The notes under the pieces are model-generated. The model did not search any database. It was not told where the DNA came from and was given only the letters and a program-made list of their open reading frames with translations. From Algorimicrobium hallyeonense (lineage in GTDB: Bacteria > Bacteroidota > Bacteroidia > Flavobacteriales > Flavobacteriaceae), in contig NZ_JBHSLA010000001.1 of assembly GCF_042657385.1 (NCBI RefSeq), positions 124,001 through 188,000 on the forward strand: a DNA stretch of 64,000 bases, read 5' to 3'. The translations under genes were made by a program, and so were the position numbers. Shown piece by piece: positions 25,855 through 35,490 of this stretch (position 1 is the stretch's first letter; each line of letters begins with the position of its first letter).

Positions 25855-27098
25855 TGGAGTTATTAGATAAAGTATATCAAGCCAAAGAGCGCATAAAAGG
25901 TATTGCTATGCATACGCCACTAATGAAAAACGAAAACTTGAGCGAAGAATTTTCTGCCCAAATTTATTTAAAACGCGAGGATTTACAGCCTGTGCGCTCT
26001 TACAAATTAAGAGGTGCTTACAATAAAATAATGTCACTTTCAAACCAAGATAAAGCCAAAGTTATTGTTTGCGCTAGTGCCGGAAACCATGCGCAAGGCG
26101 TTGCTTATGCTTGTTATAAATTAAACATTCAAGCAACCATATTTATGCCTGTCACAACCCCTCTTCAAAAAACAAAACAGGTTAAACTCTTTGGTAAGAA
26201 TAAGGTTGAAGTGGTTTTATTAGGTGATACATTTGACGCAGCATTTGAGGAAGCTAACCGTTTTTGTCAAGAAATTGACGCTATTTTTATTCATCCTTTT
26301 AATGATGAACAAGTAATGGCAGGCCAAGGAACAACCGCTTTAGAAATTTTGGAAGACCACCACACACCTATTGACTATTTGTTTGTACCAATAGGCGGTG
26401 GCGGTTTAGCAGCAGGAGTCAGTTCGGTTTTTAAAAAATTAAGTCCACACACAAAAATTATTGGGGTGGAGCCAGCTGGTGCACCATCCATGTCAATTTC
26501 CATCAAAAAAGGTGTAAATACAACATTAAAAAAGATTGACAAATTTGTAGATGGCGCTTCTGTAAAACGTGTAGGAGATAAAACATTTGAAATCTGTAAA
26601 GATAATTTGGAAGATATTATCCTTGTCCCAGAAGGGAAGATATGTACAACTATTTTACGTTTGTATAACGAAGAAGCAATTGTGGCCGAGCCAGCAGGCG
26701 CATTAACTATTGCTGCTCTCGACTTTTATAAGGAAAAAATAAAAGGAAAACATGTAGTATGCGTTCTTAGTGGCGGCAATAATGACATTTCCCGAACTGA
26801 AGAAATAAAAGAGCGATCCTTACTATATGAAGGCTTGAAGCATTATTTTCTTGTCCAGTTTCCACAAAGACCAGGTGCATTAAAAGAATTTGTTAATGAT
26901 ATTTTAGGCCCAAATGATGACATTACCTATTTTCAATTTTCAAAAAAGACGAATCGAGAAAGTGGTCCGGCAGTGGTTGGAATTGAATTAAAAAACCAAG
27001 GAGATTTTCAAAAAATAGAAGACCAATTAAAGCACAGAAAATTTAATTATCAATACTTAAATGACAATGCAGATTTGTTTACTGCCTTAATTTCATAA
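25854..27098 (+). CDS. ilvA: Threonine dehydratase, biosynthetic
   Basis: The 414-residue protein has the PLP lysine in KREDLQPVRSYKLRGAYNK, CASAGNHAQGVAYAC, and the phosphate loop PIGGGGLAAGVSS. The C-terminal 90 residues form an ACT-like regulatory domain starting at YFLVQFPQRPGALKEF. It deaminates threonine to 2-oxobutyrate, the entry to isoleucine. Its place as the last gene of an isoleucine-attenuated operon fits feedback-regulated synthesis rather than catabolism. It overlaps ilvC by one base. Confidence 0.96.
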   Translation: MELLDKVYQAKERIKGIAMHTPLMKNENLSEEFSAQIYLKREDLQPVRSYKLRGAYNKIMSLSNQDKAKVIVCASAGNHAQGVAYACYKLNIQATIFMPVTTPLQKTKQVKLFGKNKVEVVLLGDTFDAAFEEANRFCQEIDAIFIHPFNDEQVMAGQGTTALEILEDHHTPIDYLFVPIGGGGLAAGVSSVFKKLSPHTKIIGVEPAGAPSMSISIKKGVNTTLKKIDKFVDGASVKRVGDKTFEICKDNLEDIILVPEGKICTTILRLYNEEAIVAEPAGALTIAALDFYKEKIKGKHVVCVLSGGNNDISRTEEIKERSLLYEGLKHYFLVQFPQRPGALKEFVNDILGPNDDITYFQFSKKTNRESGPAVVGIELKNQGDFQKIEDQLKHRKFNYQYLNDNADLFTALIS

Positions 27099-27254
27099 CA
27101 ACCACACAAGCTATTTTGTGGAAGTAAAATGAAAAAGTCCAACCCGAGAATGAATGCCAATTTCATTCCTGTTAATAATGGTTAAAGCTATTTGTAAAGT
27201 AGCTTAAAAATTGTAACTTGAATAACTTGACAAAACCTTATAAAAACCAAAAAA

Positions 27255-28790
27255 ATGGAGGATAAAAAACCAAAACTCACAAGGCAGACTGGAGCACCAG
27301 TTGGAGATAATCAAAACGTGCAAACCGCAGGGCCAAGAGGCCCCATGTTGATGCAAGATGCATGGTTTCTTGAAAAAATGGCAAACTTTGATCGCGAAGT
27401 CATTCCTGAAAGAAGAATGCACGCCAAAGGTTCAGGTGCGTTTGGAACTTTTACAGTCACTCATGACATTTCCAAATATACCAAAGCAAAAATTTTTAGT
27501 GAAGTTGGTAAAAAGACGGATATGTTTAGCAGATTTTCTACTGTTGCAGGAGAAAGAGGTGCGGCCGATGCCGAAAGAGATATTAGAGGGTTTGCTTTAA
27601 AGTTTTATACCGAAGAAGGTATTTGGGACTTGGTAGGAAACAATACACCAGTATTTTTCTTTCGCGACCCAATGAAATTTCCAGATTTAAATCGTGCTGT
27701 AAAACGCGATCCTAAAACCAATTTAAGAAGTGCCAATAATAATTGGGATTTTTGGACATTATTACCAGAGGCTTTACATCAAGTTACTATAGTAATGAGT
27801 GATCGTGGTATTCCAACAGGTTACAGACACATGCACGGTTTTGGTAGTCACACATACAGCCTGATCAACAAAGATAATGTTAGGCATTGGGTGAAGTTTC
27901 ACTTTGTAACGCAACAAGGTATTGAAAATCTATCTAATGAAGAAGCTGCTAAAGTTGTTGGTATGGATAGAGAATCATCGCAAGTTGATTTGTTTGATGC
28001 TATAGAAAGAAAGGATTTCCCAAAATGGAAAATGTTTATCCAAGTAATGACAGAAGCCGAAGCCAAAACATACCGTTTCCACCCTTTCGATTTAACCAAA
28101 GTATGGTCCAAAAAAGACTTCCCATTGATTCCTGTGGGAGAATTTGAATTAAATAGAAATCCAGAAAATTATTTTCAAGATGTAGAGCAAGCCGCTTTCA
28201 ACCCGACTAATATTGTTCCAGGTATTGGATTCTCTCCAGACAAAATGCTTCAAGGAAGACTATTCTCTTATGGCGATGCGCAACGTTATAGATTAGGCGT
28301 TAATCATTATCAAATTCCAGTAAATAAACCAACGTGTCCTTACCATTCAAACCATAGAGACGGAACCATGCGAGTAGATGGAAACCATGGAGGCACTTTA
28401 CACTATAACCCTAACAGTTACGGTGAATGGCAAGAACAACCAGAATTTAAAGAACCACCTTTAGAGTTAAATGGTGACGCTTATGCACACAATTTTAGAG
28501 ACGATGATGAAGATTATTATACACAACCTGGTAATTTATTTCGCATTATTAAAGCGGATGGAAAAGACGGTTTACTCTTTAAAAATACTGCAGCTGAAGT
28601 AGGTGGCGCCGAGAAATTTATTCAAATTCGCCATATTAGAAACTGTTTTAAGGCAGATCCGGAATACGGAGAAGGTGTAGCTAAAGCATTAGGTTTATCT
28701 ATGGATGAGGTGAATAATTTTGATATGACACCTTATAATAAATGGGCTCCCAAACCAGATAACAATCCAATATCTAAATGTCCAAGATAA
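27255..28790 (+). CDS. katA: Catalase (haem, monofunctional)
   Basis: The 511-residue protein contains FDREVIPERRMHAKGSGAFG with the distal His, RFSTVAGERGAADAERDIRGFALKFY with the distal Asn region, and the proximal haem ligand Tyr in RLFSYGDAQRYRLG. It converts hydrogen peroxide to water and oxygen. There is no signal peptide, so it is cytoplasmic. The length places it with small-subunit catalases. It begins 156 bases after ilvA and is followed 27 bases later by the DIP1984-family gene. No clear promoter box was found. Confidence 0.97.
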   Translation: MEDKKPKLTRQTGAPVGDNQNVQTAGPRGPMLMQDAWFLEKMANFDREVIPERRMHAKGSGAFGTFTVTHDISKYTKAKIFSEVGKKTDMFSRFSTVAGERGAADAERDIRGFALKFYTEEGIWDLVGNNTPVFFFRDPMKFPDLNRAVKRDPKTNLRSANNNWDFWTLLPEALHQVTIVMSDRGIPTGYRHMHGFGSHTYSLINKDNVRHWVKFHFVTQQGIENLSNEEAAKVVGMDRESSQVDLFDAIERKDFPKWKMFIQVMTEAEAKTYRFHPFDLTKVWSKKDFPLIPVGEFELNRNPENYFQDVEQAAFNPTNIVPGIGFSPDKMLQGRLFSYGDAQRYRLGVNHYQIPVNKPTCPYHSNHRDGTMRVDGNHGGTLHYNPNSYGEWQEQPEFKEPPLELNGDAYAHNFRDDDEDYYTQPGNLFRIIKADGKDGLLFKNTAAEVGGAEKFIQIRHIRNCFKADPEYGEGVAKALGLSMDEVNNFDMTPYNKWAPKPDNNPISKCPR

Positions 28791-28817
28791 TAGTTTGTAA
28801 AAATTTTAATTGAATTC

Positions 28818-29285
28818 ATGTTAGAAGAAAATAAAAAAATGAAACTTGCTGAAGCGCTTTTATTAAGAGCTGATTTAATGAAGAAAATAGAGCAGCTTCA
28901 AAATAGAATTAGACCTGTTTTAATCGTTTCCGATGATAAGCTTCCCCAGGAAGATCCTATTAAATTATTGGCGCAATTACGAAAAGCCATAAACGACTTG
29001 GAAGCGATAATAATTCGGATTAATAAAACTAATAATGATACGGTTGTGGAAGGTGAAGGCATTTTAATGGAAGCACTAGCCAAACGTGATTCTTTAAAAA
29101 TGCTTTCTGAAAAGTTAAGAAATATTAGAAATGCGGCACAAATAAATAATAGCGGCGACTCTAATCTTAAAGCAACTATTGATATTAAAAAACTACAAGT
29201 TGAAATGGATCAAACAGGACGATCTTTTAGAGAAATTGACAGTAAAATTCAAGAAATTAATTGGCTTACAGAATTAAAAAATTAA
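28818..29285 (+). CDS. DIP1984-family protein
   Basis: The 155-residue protein is almost entirely helical, with MKLAEALLLRADLMKKIEQLQNRI, LRKAINDLEAIIIRINKTN and ALAKRDSLKMLSEKLRNIRNAA, and a coiled-coil look. These match the DIP1984 family, which has no assigned function. An internal ATG at codon 8 is equally plausible as start. It follows katA closely and may be co-transcribed. It is cytoplasmic, with no membrane segment. Confidence 0.85.
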   Translation: MLEENKKMKLAEALLLRADLMKKIEQLQNRIRPVLIVSDDKLPQEDPIKLLAQLRKAINDLEAIIIRINKTNNDTVVEGEGILMEALAKRDSLKMLSEKLRNIRNAAQINNSGDSNLKATIDIKKLQVEMDQTGRSFREIDSKIQEINWLTELKN

Positions 29286-29290
29286 AATTT

Positions 29291-29480
29291 AGCCTTCGGG
29301 CGGAATGATCGGAGCGAGTGCCAGCCCTTTTTTGTGGTAGGTTTTCGGGGCAAATTGAAAACTTTACCACCCAGAGCTGCTTGGGTTGTGGCAAACATGT
29401 ACAAGTTAGGACCCATTACTGCTTACAAATTACAAGCGTATTGATTAAAATTTACTACCAGGTACTGACCGATCATTCTT
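29291..29480. other. Structured intergenic element with long inverted repeat
   Basis: This stretch has no convincing gene and is clearly richer in G and C than its surroundings. GAATGATCGG at 29303-29312 is exactly complementary to CCGATCATTC at 29469-29478. After a small internal loop, AGTGCC (29317-29322) pairs with GGTACT (29461-29466). Inside, GTGGTA and GTTTTC (29334-29346) pair with GAAAAC and TACCAC (29357-29370), and ACCCA/TGGGT (29369-29386) forms another hairpin. It could be a small RNA or a MITE-like element. GCCC followed by six T at 29324-29333 could also end the katA transcript. I do not recognise the family. Confidence 0.5.
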
Positions 29481-29610
29481 TTTTATTTGAAGCTATAGAT
29501 TAACAAATTAAGATGAAATAAATTTAATATTCATAAAAAGCAACGTGTTAAAAAGCCCTAACTTATAGTGCAAACATATTAAATTAGTAAACTCTTATAA
29601 TAAGATTTTC

Positions 29611-31011
29611 ATGACTAAAAATTTATTCTATTCGGTATTTGGAGCACTTTTTTTAATAAGTACACCATTATATGCCCAGAGTTTTATAGAAGACATTTTA
29701 AAAGAACCTATCCGAAAAGCAATTACTGGAAGTGCAGACATACGCATTCAAGAAATGACTAGTAATAATACGGAATTAGATATGGAAATCGCCAAAGGAA
29801 AAAGACTACCGTCACTTTCATTTTTGGGTGGCTATGGCTTTTTGTACTCACAATTAAGCCTACAATTTCCCACTCAATATTTACCCATAAGCGGAACACC
29901 CTTTTTGGAAGACCCATTAGCCTCTAGTTTTCAAACGCATGTTTTAATGGGAGGTTTATCTACCCGACAAATAATTTTTGCAGGAAATCAAATTAACAGC
30001 GGCATTAAAGCATTAGAGAAAAAACAAAAAGCCGAACGGTTTTTAGCCGAAGCTGGAAAGGAAGAAATTGCTAAAGAAGTCATCCAAACCTTTGATCAAT
30101 TAATGCTATTAAATGCTGTGGATAAACTCATTGAAGATTCTGAAAAACGATTGGATACAGAGCATAAAAAAGTTCTAAAAGCCATTGTTAACGGCTTGGC
30201 AATTCCTTATGATCGTGATAAAATAAAATTAGCCGTTTTAGAGCTAGAAGAAAAAAAGCTGGAAGCTATAGGCAATAGAAATGTTTTGCTTGCCAAACTA
30301 GCATATCTCACCCGAATACCGGCAAATGAACTAAAAACTATTACTTACAACTTACAGGCTTTCTTAATAGATACAGATGCGTTAGATGTCGATAATCGCG
30401 CAGAATTAAAAGCTTTGGAAGCGGGAAAAAAGGCTAAAGAATTTGCTTATAACAAAGAAAAAGGCACTTATTTCCCCACCATATTTGCTTTTGGAAACCT
30501 AACATATTTGAATGCTTTTGACACGCGCACAAAACTTAAAGACGTTCCACTTGCAGGTAATGTAACTTTAGACACGGAAAATATAACTCTAGAACCAGCC
30601 GCAGCAGTTGGCGTTGGAATGAAATGGGATTTATTTAAAGGCGGAGAAAATAGTAAAAGTGCACAGAAGGCTGAAATTGAAGTTGAAATCATTGACACCA
30701 AATTAAAAGATACACGAGAGAAATTTGAATTGCTGTTGTTTAAAAATAAATCTGACTTTAAAACAGCCGAACAAAAAGTTATAGTGGCAAAACAGCGTGT
30801 ACAAATAGCTGAAAACAACTTACAATTGGCAACCAAGCAATACAATGCCGGTCTTGTGGATTTAACGGAGCGTTTGGCCTCCGAAAATGATTTTTATAAA
30901 GTAAACTTGAATTATTACAACCAAATTCTAAATCAGCGACACGCAACATTAGAACTCTTAATAGCGACAGGTGAGTTATTAGGCAAAATTTATAACGGTT
31001 ATGAAAATTAA
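29611..31011 (+). CDS. TolC-family outer-membrane efflux protein
   Basis: The 466-residue protein has a signal peptide (cleavage near YAQS, residue 23) and the two long helical hairpin repeats of TolC, with NTELDMEIAKGKRLPSLSF near the N-terminus and the C-terminal repeat ending QYNAGLVDLTERLASENDFYKVNLNYYNQILN. It should trimerise as an outer-membrane exit duct. Its stop overlaps the HlyD gene start by 11 bases, so the three export genes form one operon. Confidence 0.92.
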   Translation: MTKNLFYSVFGALFLISTPLYAQSFIEDILKEPIRKAITGSADIRIQEMTSNNTELDMEIAKGKRLPSLSFLGGYGFLYSQLSLQFPTQYLPISGTPFLEDPLASSFQTHVLMGGLSTRQIIFAGNQINSGIKALEKKQKAERFLAEAGKEEIAKEVIQTFDQLMLLNAVDKLIEDSEKRLDTEHKKVLKAIVNGLAIPYDRDKIKLAVLELEEKKLEAIGNRNVLLAKLAYLTRIPANELKTITYNLQAFLIDTDALDVDNRAELKALEAGKKAKEFAYNKEKGTYFPTIFAFGNLTYLNAFDTRTKLKDVPLAGNVTLDTENITLEPAAAVGVGMKWDLFKGGENSKSAQKAEIEVEIIDTKLKDTREKFELLLFKNKSDFKTAEQKVIVAKQRVQIAENNLQLATKQYNAGLVDLTERLASENDFYKVNLNYYNQILNQRHATLELLIATGELLGKIYNGYEN

Positions 31012-31966
31012 AAATGTTTTACTCCTACTTGTTATAGTAGTTTCATTTTCTTGTTCAGATAAGAAAATAGACCCAGCTTTTATGGGGAAAATTGAAAGGG
31101 AACAAATTTCTGTAGTTACTAAAATACCAGGAACCGTGGAGTCACTATTGGTATCAAAGGGTGATTTCGTTAAAAAAGGAGACACTCTGGCTATTTTAGA
31201 TATTCCAGAAGTAGATGCCAAAAAGCAGCAAGCGGAAGGTGTTTTAAAATCTGCAGAAGCGCAATACCAAATGACCATTAAGGGCGCAACTGATGGGCAA
31301 CTAAAACAATTACAGAACAAAGTTAACGGATTAAAAGAGCAATTTGAATTTGCCAATAAATCCAAAGACAGACTTAATAAAATGTTGCAAGATAGTCTAA
31401 TACCGCAACAACAGTTTGATGAAGTTTACGCGAAATATCAAGGTGCCAAAAATCAATATGACGCTGCAAAAACAGAATTGGAAGAAGCAAAAAATGGTGC
31501 TCGGACCGAACAACAAAGTATGGCTTTGGGTCAGCAGCTACAAGCCTCGGGAGCTATTTTAGAAGTTGGTGCCGCTGAACGCGAAAAGTATGTAATAGCC
31601 CCTCAAGATATGTCCATTGAAACCATCAATTTAAAGATTGGCGAGCTTGCTTTACCAGGGTATCCAATTATAAGTGGCTATATTAATCAATCCGTTTATT
31701 TTCGTTTTACCATTGCAGAAAGCAAATTAGGCGAAATTAAACGGGGAGAAAACGTTAAAATTGAAGTTCTTTATAAGGATTCCGAAATTATTAATGGCCA
31801 GGTAACTCTCGTTAAAGCTTTAAGTTCTTATGCCAATATAGCAACAGCTTATCCCGACTTTGACATGCAACAAACCTTATTTGAGGTAGAAGTAAAACCT
31901 ACAAATCCAGAAAAGGTTAAAGATTTGATTACAAAAGCTTCGGTTTCTTTAAAGTTTAATAAATAA
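31001..31966 (+). CDS. HlyD-type membrane-fusion lipoprotein
   Basis: The 321-residue protein has a lipoprotein signal ending FSCS. A biotinyl-lipoyl-like half (TKIPGTVESLLVSKGDFVKKGDTLAILD) comes next, followed by a coiled-coil hairpin (about 75-165) and the beta-barrel domain with KRGENVKIEVLYKDSEIINGQV. It bridges the inner-membrane transporter and the TolC duct. It overlaps the tolC-like gene by 11 bases and precedes the permease by six. Confidence 0.9.
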   Translation: MKIKNVLLLLVIVVSFSCSDKKIDPAFMGKIEREQISVVTKIPGTVESLLVSKGDFVKKGDTLAILDIPEVDAKKQQAEGVLKSAEAQYQMTIKGATDGQLKQLQNKVNGLKEQFEFANKSKDRLNKMLQDSLIPQQQFDEVYAKYQGAKNQYDAAKTELEEAKNGARTEQQSMALGQQLQASGAILEVGAAEREKYVIAPQDMSIETINLKIGELALPGYPIISGYINQSVYFRFTIAESKLGEIKRGENVKIEVLYKDSEIINGQVTLVKALSSYANIATAYPDFDMQQTLFEVEVKPTNPEKVKDLITKASVSLKFNK

Positions 31967-31972
31967 TATGGT

Positions 31973-33145
31973 TTGAAGAAATTTACACACTTAATTAAAC
32001 GAGAATTCAGGCTTTTTTTTAGCAACAACGTATTGCGACTGCTATTTATTGGAGCTCCTATTTTGTATGGAATACTAATTGGTGCGGTTTACCAAAAAGG
32101 TAAAATAACCGATTTACCAATAATTGTCGTCGATCAGGATCAAAGTCTCATGAGTGTGAAATTTATTGATATGCTTGAGGAAACGGAAAGCATTCAGGTT
32201 GTTAGCGTTTTTCCCGACCTTACTAATGTAAAAAATAAGGCAATAGATGAAGACGCTTCAGTAATAGTAAATATTCCCAGAGGATTTACCTCTGGAATTC
32301 AACAAAATAAGTTACCCGAAATCACCATTTTTGTCGATGCTTCCAACACCTTGACTTCTAACACTGCATTGATGGCGGTAAATGGTGTAGCAATGACCAT
32401 AAAAGCAGGGATCCAAATCGAATCTCAAATGAAAAAGGGTGTTCCAGAATATGTGGCAACACAAAATTACGAACCCTTTAAAACAACCATTATTAAGCAA
32501 AGCATACGCAGTGGAAATTATTTATACTTTATGTTACCCGGGGTGCTTTTAACAGTTTTCCAGCAAATTTTACTATTGGGTTTAGCACTTACTTTTGCAT
32601 CAGAATATGAAAATAGAACTTTTGAAGAATTAGTCAGGAAAATGCCAAACCCTCTAGGCATGTTAGCTGTAAAGATTATTCCTTACATGATTATGTCTGT
32701 TGGTATACTCCTGCTATACTGGGGTTTTTCTAAATATTATAATATGGTAATAGGTGGCGCTTTTTGGGCCTTTTCTTTGAGCACCTTTGTTTTTATTCTC
32801 GCCGTATGTGGCATAGGTGTATTGGTGAGTATTGTTTTACCTAATCAATTAAAAGCTACTGAAGTTTTAATGGTAGTAGCTACGCCAAGTTTTATACTTA
32901 GCGGATTTACTTGGCCTTTAAGTCAGATGCCAAATTGGGTCCAATTTATAGCCGAATTAATTCCTTTGACGCATTATTTAAAAACCTTTCGCATACTTTA
33001 TCTTAACCACGCTAGTGTTTCACATATTTATGCGCCAGTTATAGCCATGAGTATTATTGCCGTAATTTGTTTATCGTTGTCAGCAATCATTTTGCATTAT
33101 AAAATTAAAAAGGTAAAAAATCACTCGATTGAAGAGATTAATTAA
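31973..33145 (+). CDS. ABC-2 type transporter permease
   Basis: The frame begins with TTG at 31973; the ATG just before it is out of frame. The 390-residue protein has one N-terminal membrane segment (about 20-40), a large extracytoplasmic domain, then five membrane segments from about residue 185. Motifs such as SGNYLYFMLPGVLLTVFQQILLLGLALTFASEYENRTFEELV and the SGFTWPLSQMPNW loop match YhhJ/YbhR-type permeases. No ATP-binding subunit gene is next to it, so the energising partner must be encoded elsewhere. Confidence 0.88.
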   Translation: MKKFTHLIKREFRLFFSNNVLRLLFIGAPILYGILIGAVYQKGKITDLPIIVVDQDQSLMSVKFIDMLEETESIQVVSVFPDLTNVKNKAIDEDASVIVNIPRGFTSGIQQNKLPEITIFVDASNTLTSNTALMAVNGVAMTIKAGIQIESQMKKGVPEYVATQNYEPFKTTIIKQSIRSGNYLYFMLPGVLLTVFQQILLLGLALTFASEYENRTFEELVRKMPNPLGMLAVKIIPYMIMSVGILLLYWGFSKYYNMVIGGAFWAFSLSTFVFILAVCGIGVLVSIVLPNQLKATEVLMVVATPSFILSGFTWPLSQMPNWVQFIAELIPLTHYLKTFRILYLNHASVSHIYAPVIAMSIIAVICLSLSAIILHYKIKKVKNHSIEEIN

Positions 33146-33367
33146 CACGAAAATTGTTCCGATATTAGGTTTAAGTAGACAATACCACTAATTGGTATCA
33201 TAGAGTCCTTGCCATATAATTCATTCTATTTAATTAAGAACACGCTCCTTTTCTAAACAGAAAAATAAAGATTTGACCTTTCAGCTTGCCACCTGTTAAA
33301 TGTTCTGTAAAGCCACCCATTTATCCTTCCTAATTTGGCATCTTATAGCAATAGAAAACATCCAATT

Positions 33368-33925
33368 ATGAAAAAATATAAAATTGCTGTAATTGTAGGA
33401 AGTCTGCGTAAGGAATCCTATAATTTAAAAACAGCCAAAGCACTTATGGAGCTAGCTCCAGAATCCTTAACCACAGAGCTACTAGACATATCCGGTCTTC
33501 CTATGTTTAATGAAGATTTAGAAGGAAATCCACCTGAAGCCTGGGTAGCGTTACGCAAAAAAATTCAAAACGCAGATGGCCTTTTATTTTTAACACCTGA
33601 ATATAACCGTTCGGTTCCTGGTGTTTTAAAAAATGCTATTGATGTAGGCTCCAGACCCTACGGAGAAAATTCTTGGAATGGCAAACCGGCCGCAATTGTA
33701 AGTGTTTCTATTGGGGCTATAAGTGGTTTTGGGGCAAACCACCATTTAAGACAATCTCTAACCTTTATTAACGTCCCTACCATGGCGCAACCTGAAGCAT
33801 ATATTGGAGGTGCTGCCGATTTATTTGATGACAATGGAAAACTAATTAATAATTCTACCAAAGATTTCCTTAAAAGCTTTATAGAGTCATTCGAAAAATG
33901 GGTTCATACTATCGCTTCCGAGTAA
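33368..33925 (+). CDS. NAD(P)H-dependent FMN reductase family protein
   Basis: I start at the ATG at 33368 (MKKYKIAVIVGSLRKESYN). The 185-residue flavodoxin-fold protein has GSLRKESYN for phosphate binding, LFLTPEYNRSVPGVLKNAIDVGSRP and a GKPAAIVSVSIGAISG loop typical of the NADPH-dependent FMN/quinone reductases. It probably reduces quinones, azo compounds or chromate with FMN. It heads a short run of stress-type genes on the plus strand. Confidence 0.9.
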   Translation: MKKYKIAVIVGSLRKESYNLKTAKALMELAPESLTTELLDISGLPMFNEDLEGNPPEAWVALRKKIQNADGLLFLTPEYNRSVPGVLKNAIDVGSRPYGENSWNGKPAAIVSVSIGAISGFGANHHLRQSLTFINVPTMAQPEAYIGGAADLFDDNGKLINNSTKDFLKSFIESFEKWVHTIASE

Positions 33926-33978
33926 TTCGAAATAGCCATTTACTGTTGAAATTTTACTAATAATTAAAACCACATAAA

Positions 33979-34548
33979 ATGAAGAAAATTATCACATTAG
34001 TTGCTTTGGTCTTTTTTTCGGTAAGCACCTTCGCACAAACGCAATGGACTGTAGATCCATATCATTCCTCATTAAATTTCAACATTTCGCATTCTGGAAT
34101 TAGTATCGTGAATGGGAAATTTTTAGATTATACCGGAAGCTTAACTACAAAAGGAGATGCGCTTAATGATGCAATTTTCGATTTTACGGTTAAAATTGAA
34201 AGTATTAATACCCATGTAGAAGATAGGGATAACCATTTAAAAAGTGCTGACTTTTTTGAAGTTGAAAAATATCCTGAAATGACTTTTAAAAGCACGAAAA
34301 TTTCAGCTACCGAAAAAAGTAATCAATATATTTTAAAAGGAGAACTAACTATTAAAGGTGTGACGAAAGACGTCGTTTTTGATGTTCATTATGGCGGTAA
34401 AGTGAAAAACAACCAAGGTGAAAAATTAGGAATGAAAGCTGAAACAACGATAAATAGATTTGACTATAATATTGATTATGACCCTACCGCTACAGGCGTT
34501 GGGAAGGAGGTTAATATTGTGATTCACCTTCAATTTGCAAAACAGTAG
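33979..34548 (+). CDS. YceI-family periplasmic protein
   Basis: The 189-residue protein has a signal peptide (cleavage after FAQ, residue 20). The lipocalin-like YceI domain follows, with WTVDPYHSSLNFNISHSGIS, RDNHLKSADFFEVEKYPEMTFKST, TIKGVTKDVVFDVHY and NRFDYNIDYD. Family members bind amphipathic or isoprenoid-like molecules in the periplasm. It lies 53 bases after the FMN reductase gene and 70 bases before an NTF2-like gene. Confidence 0.93.
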   Translation: MKKIITLVALVFFSVSTFAQTQWTVDPYHSSLNFNISHSGISIVNGKFLDYTGSLTTKGDALNDAIFDFTVKIESINTHVEDRDNHLKSADFFEVEKYPEMTFKSTKISATEKSNQYILKGELTIKGVTKDVVFDVHYGGKVKNNQGEKLGMKAETTINRFDYNIDYDPTATGVGKEVNIVIHLQFAKQ

Positions 34549-34618
34549 CTGTAATTTGTTTTCAGGTAAACTTCGACGTAATTAACCTAGGTATTTTAAA
34601 ATTGAAAAATAATAAACC

Positions 34619-34999
34619 ATGAAAAATTCAGCAAAAACAGTAGTAGAAAATATGTTTAAAGCCTTTAGTAGTGGTGATGCCGATAAATTTGTTGCCACAG
34701 TATCAGAAGATACGGTATGGGTTTATCATGGCACACAAATTATTCCGGCAGGAACTTTTAAACATAAAGAAGGTGTCAGAACATTTTTCACCAATATTAT
34801 GGAACGTACTGAAATTATCAACTTTGAACCTCAACAATATATCGTTGAAAATAATATGGTTGTGGTAATAGGAAGGGAACATCAAAAAGTAAAACGGTCT
34901 GGAAGGGAGCTGAAACAAAAATGGGTTCAGATTTATACGGTTGAAAACGATTTAATAACTAGAATGGAAGAGTTTGCAACCTCCGAGGAGGTAACGTAA
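34619..34999 (+). CDS. NTF2-like (SnoaL family) protein
   Basis: The 126-residue protein has the NTF2-like cone fold pattern: VENMFKAFSSGDADKFVATVSEDTVWVYHG, then GVRTFFTNIMER, IVENNMVVVIGREHQKVKR and KWVQIYTVENDLITRMEEF. These are small binding or isomerase-like proteins. Without further conserved residues the substrate cannot be predicted. There is no signal peptide. It is the last gene of the plus-strand stress run before the HxlR regulator. Confidence 0.88.
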   Translation: MKNSAKTVVENMFKAFSSGDADKFVATVSEDTVWVYHGTQIIPAGTFKHKEGVRTFFTNIMERTEIINFEPQQYIVENNMVVVIGREHQKVKRSGRELKQKWVQIYTVENDLITRMEEFATSEEVT

Positions 35000-35097
35000 C
35001 ACAAAAGTCTTTCAACATTAGGAGATAGGCTAAAAACCATAACCAGAAAAGCTATCCGTATTGCCTATTCTGACCTATGTAAAATCTAATAGTTAAT

Positions 35098-35460
35098 TTA
35101 TTTTGAACCATGCACGGACTTTCGATATGCAATTCCCCATTTGGCTAGTTCATTAATTAAAGGCGAAAGTGTTGCACCATGTTCAGTAATAGCATATGCA
35201 ACCGTTATAGGTTTTGTATCCATAACGGTGCGGCTTATTAAGTGGTTTAGTTCTAAATCTTGAAGTTCTTTGGAAAGCATTTTACTACCAATGCCATTTA
35301 TTTCACGCTGCAAATCCATAAATCCCATTTTGTTGCCTTCGATAAGTGTGCCTAAAATATGGAATTTCCATTTTCCAGATAAAATGCTCATCGTGTCGCT
35401 AATAGCTTGCATCCTAATTTGGCAAATAGGCGTGTTATTTATTATTGATTTTTTATTCAT
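35098..35460 (-). CDS. HxlR-family transcriptional regulator
   Basis: The 120-residue protein is a MarR-like winged helix: ICQIRMQAISDTMSILSGKWKFHILGTL, then DLQREINGIGSKMLSKELQDLELNHLI and YAITEHGATLSPLINELAKWG. The Cys near residue 13 is the usual redox- or electrophile-sensing cysteine of HxlR/HypR types. It is transcribed divergently from the DsbA-like gene. Perfect -7 boxes and a palindrome lie in the shared intergenic space. It probably controls the neighbouring stress genes (inference). Confidence 0.93.
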   Translation of the reverse strand: MNKKSIINNTPICQIRMQAISDTMSILSGKWKFHILGTLIEGNKMGFMDLQREINGIGSKMLSKELQDLELNHLISRTVMDTKPITVAYAITEHGATLSPLINELAKWGIAYRKSVHGSK

Positions 35461-35490
35461 AGTTAAAACGTTAATTTAAATATAAAATAG

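Noticed and set aside
27104..27125. Inverted repeat after ilvA as an operon terminator
   Set aside because: The arms carry a mismatch and there is no T run.
29318..29503. 61-codon open frame in the structured element
   Set aside because: Composition and frame do not resemble genes here and it crosses complementary stem arms.
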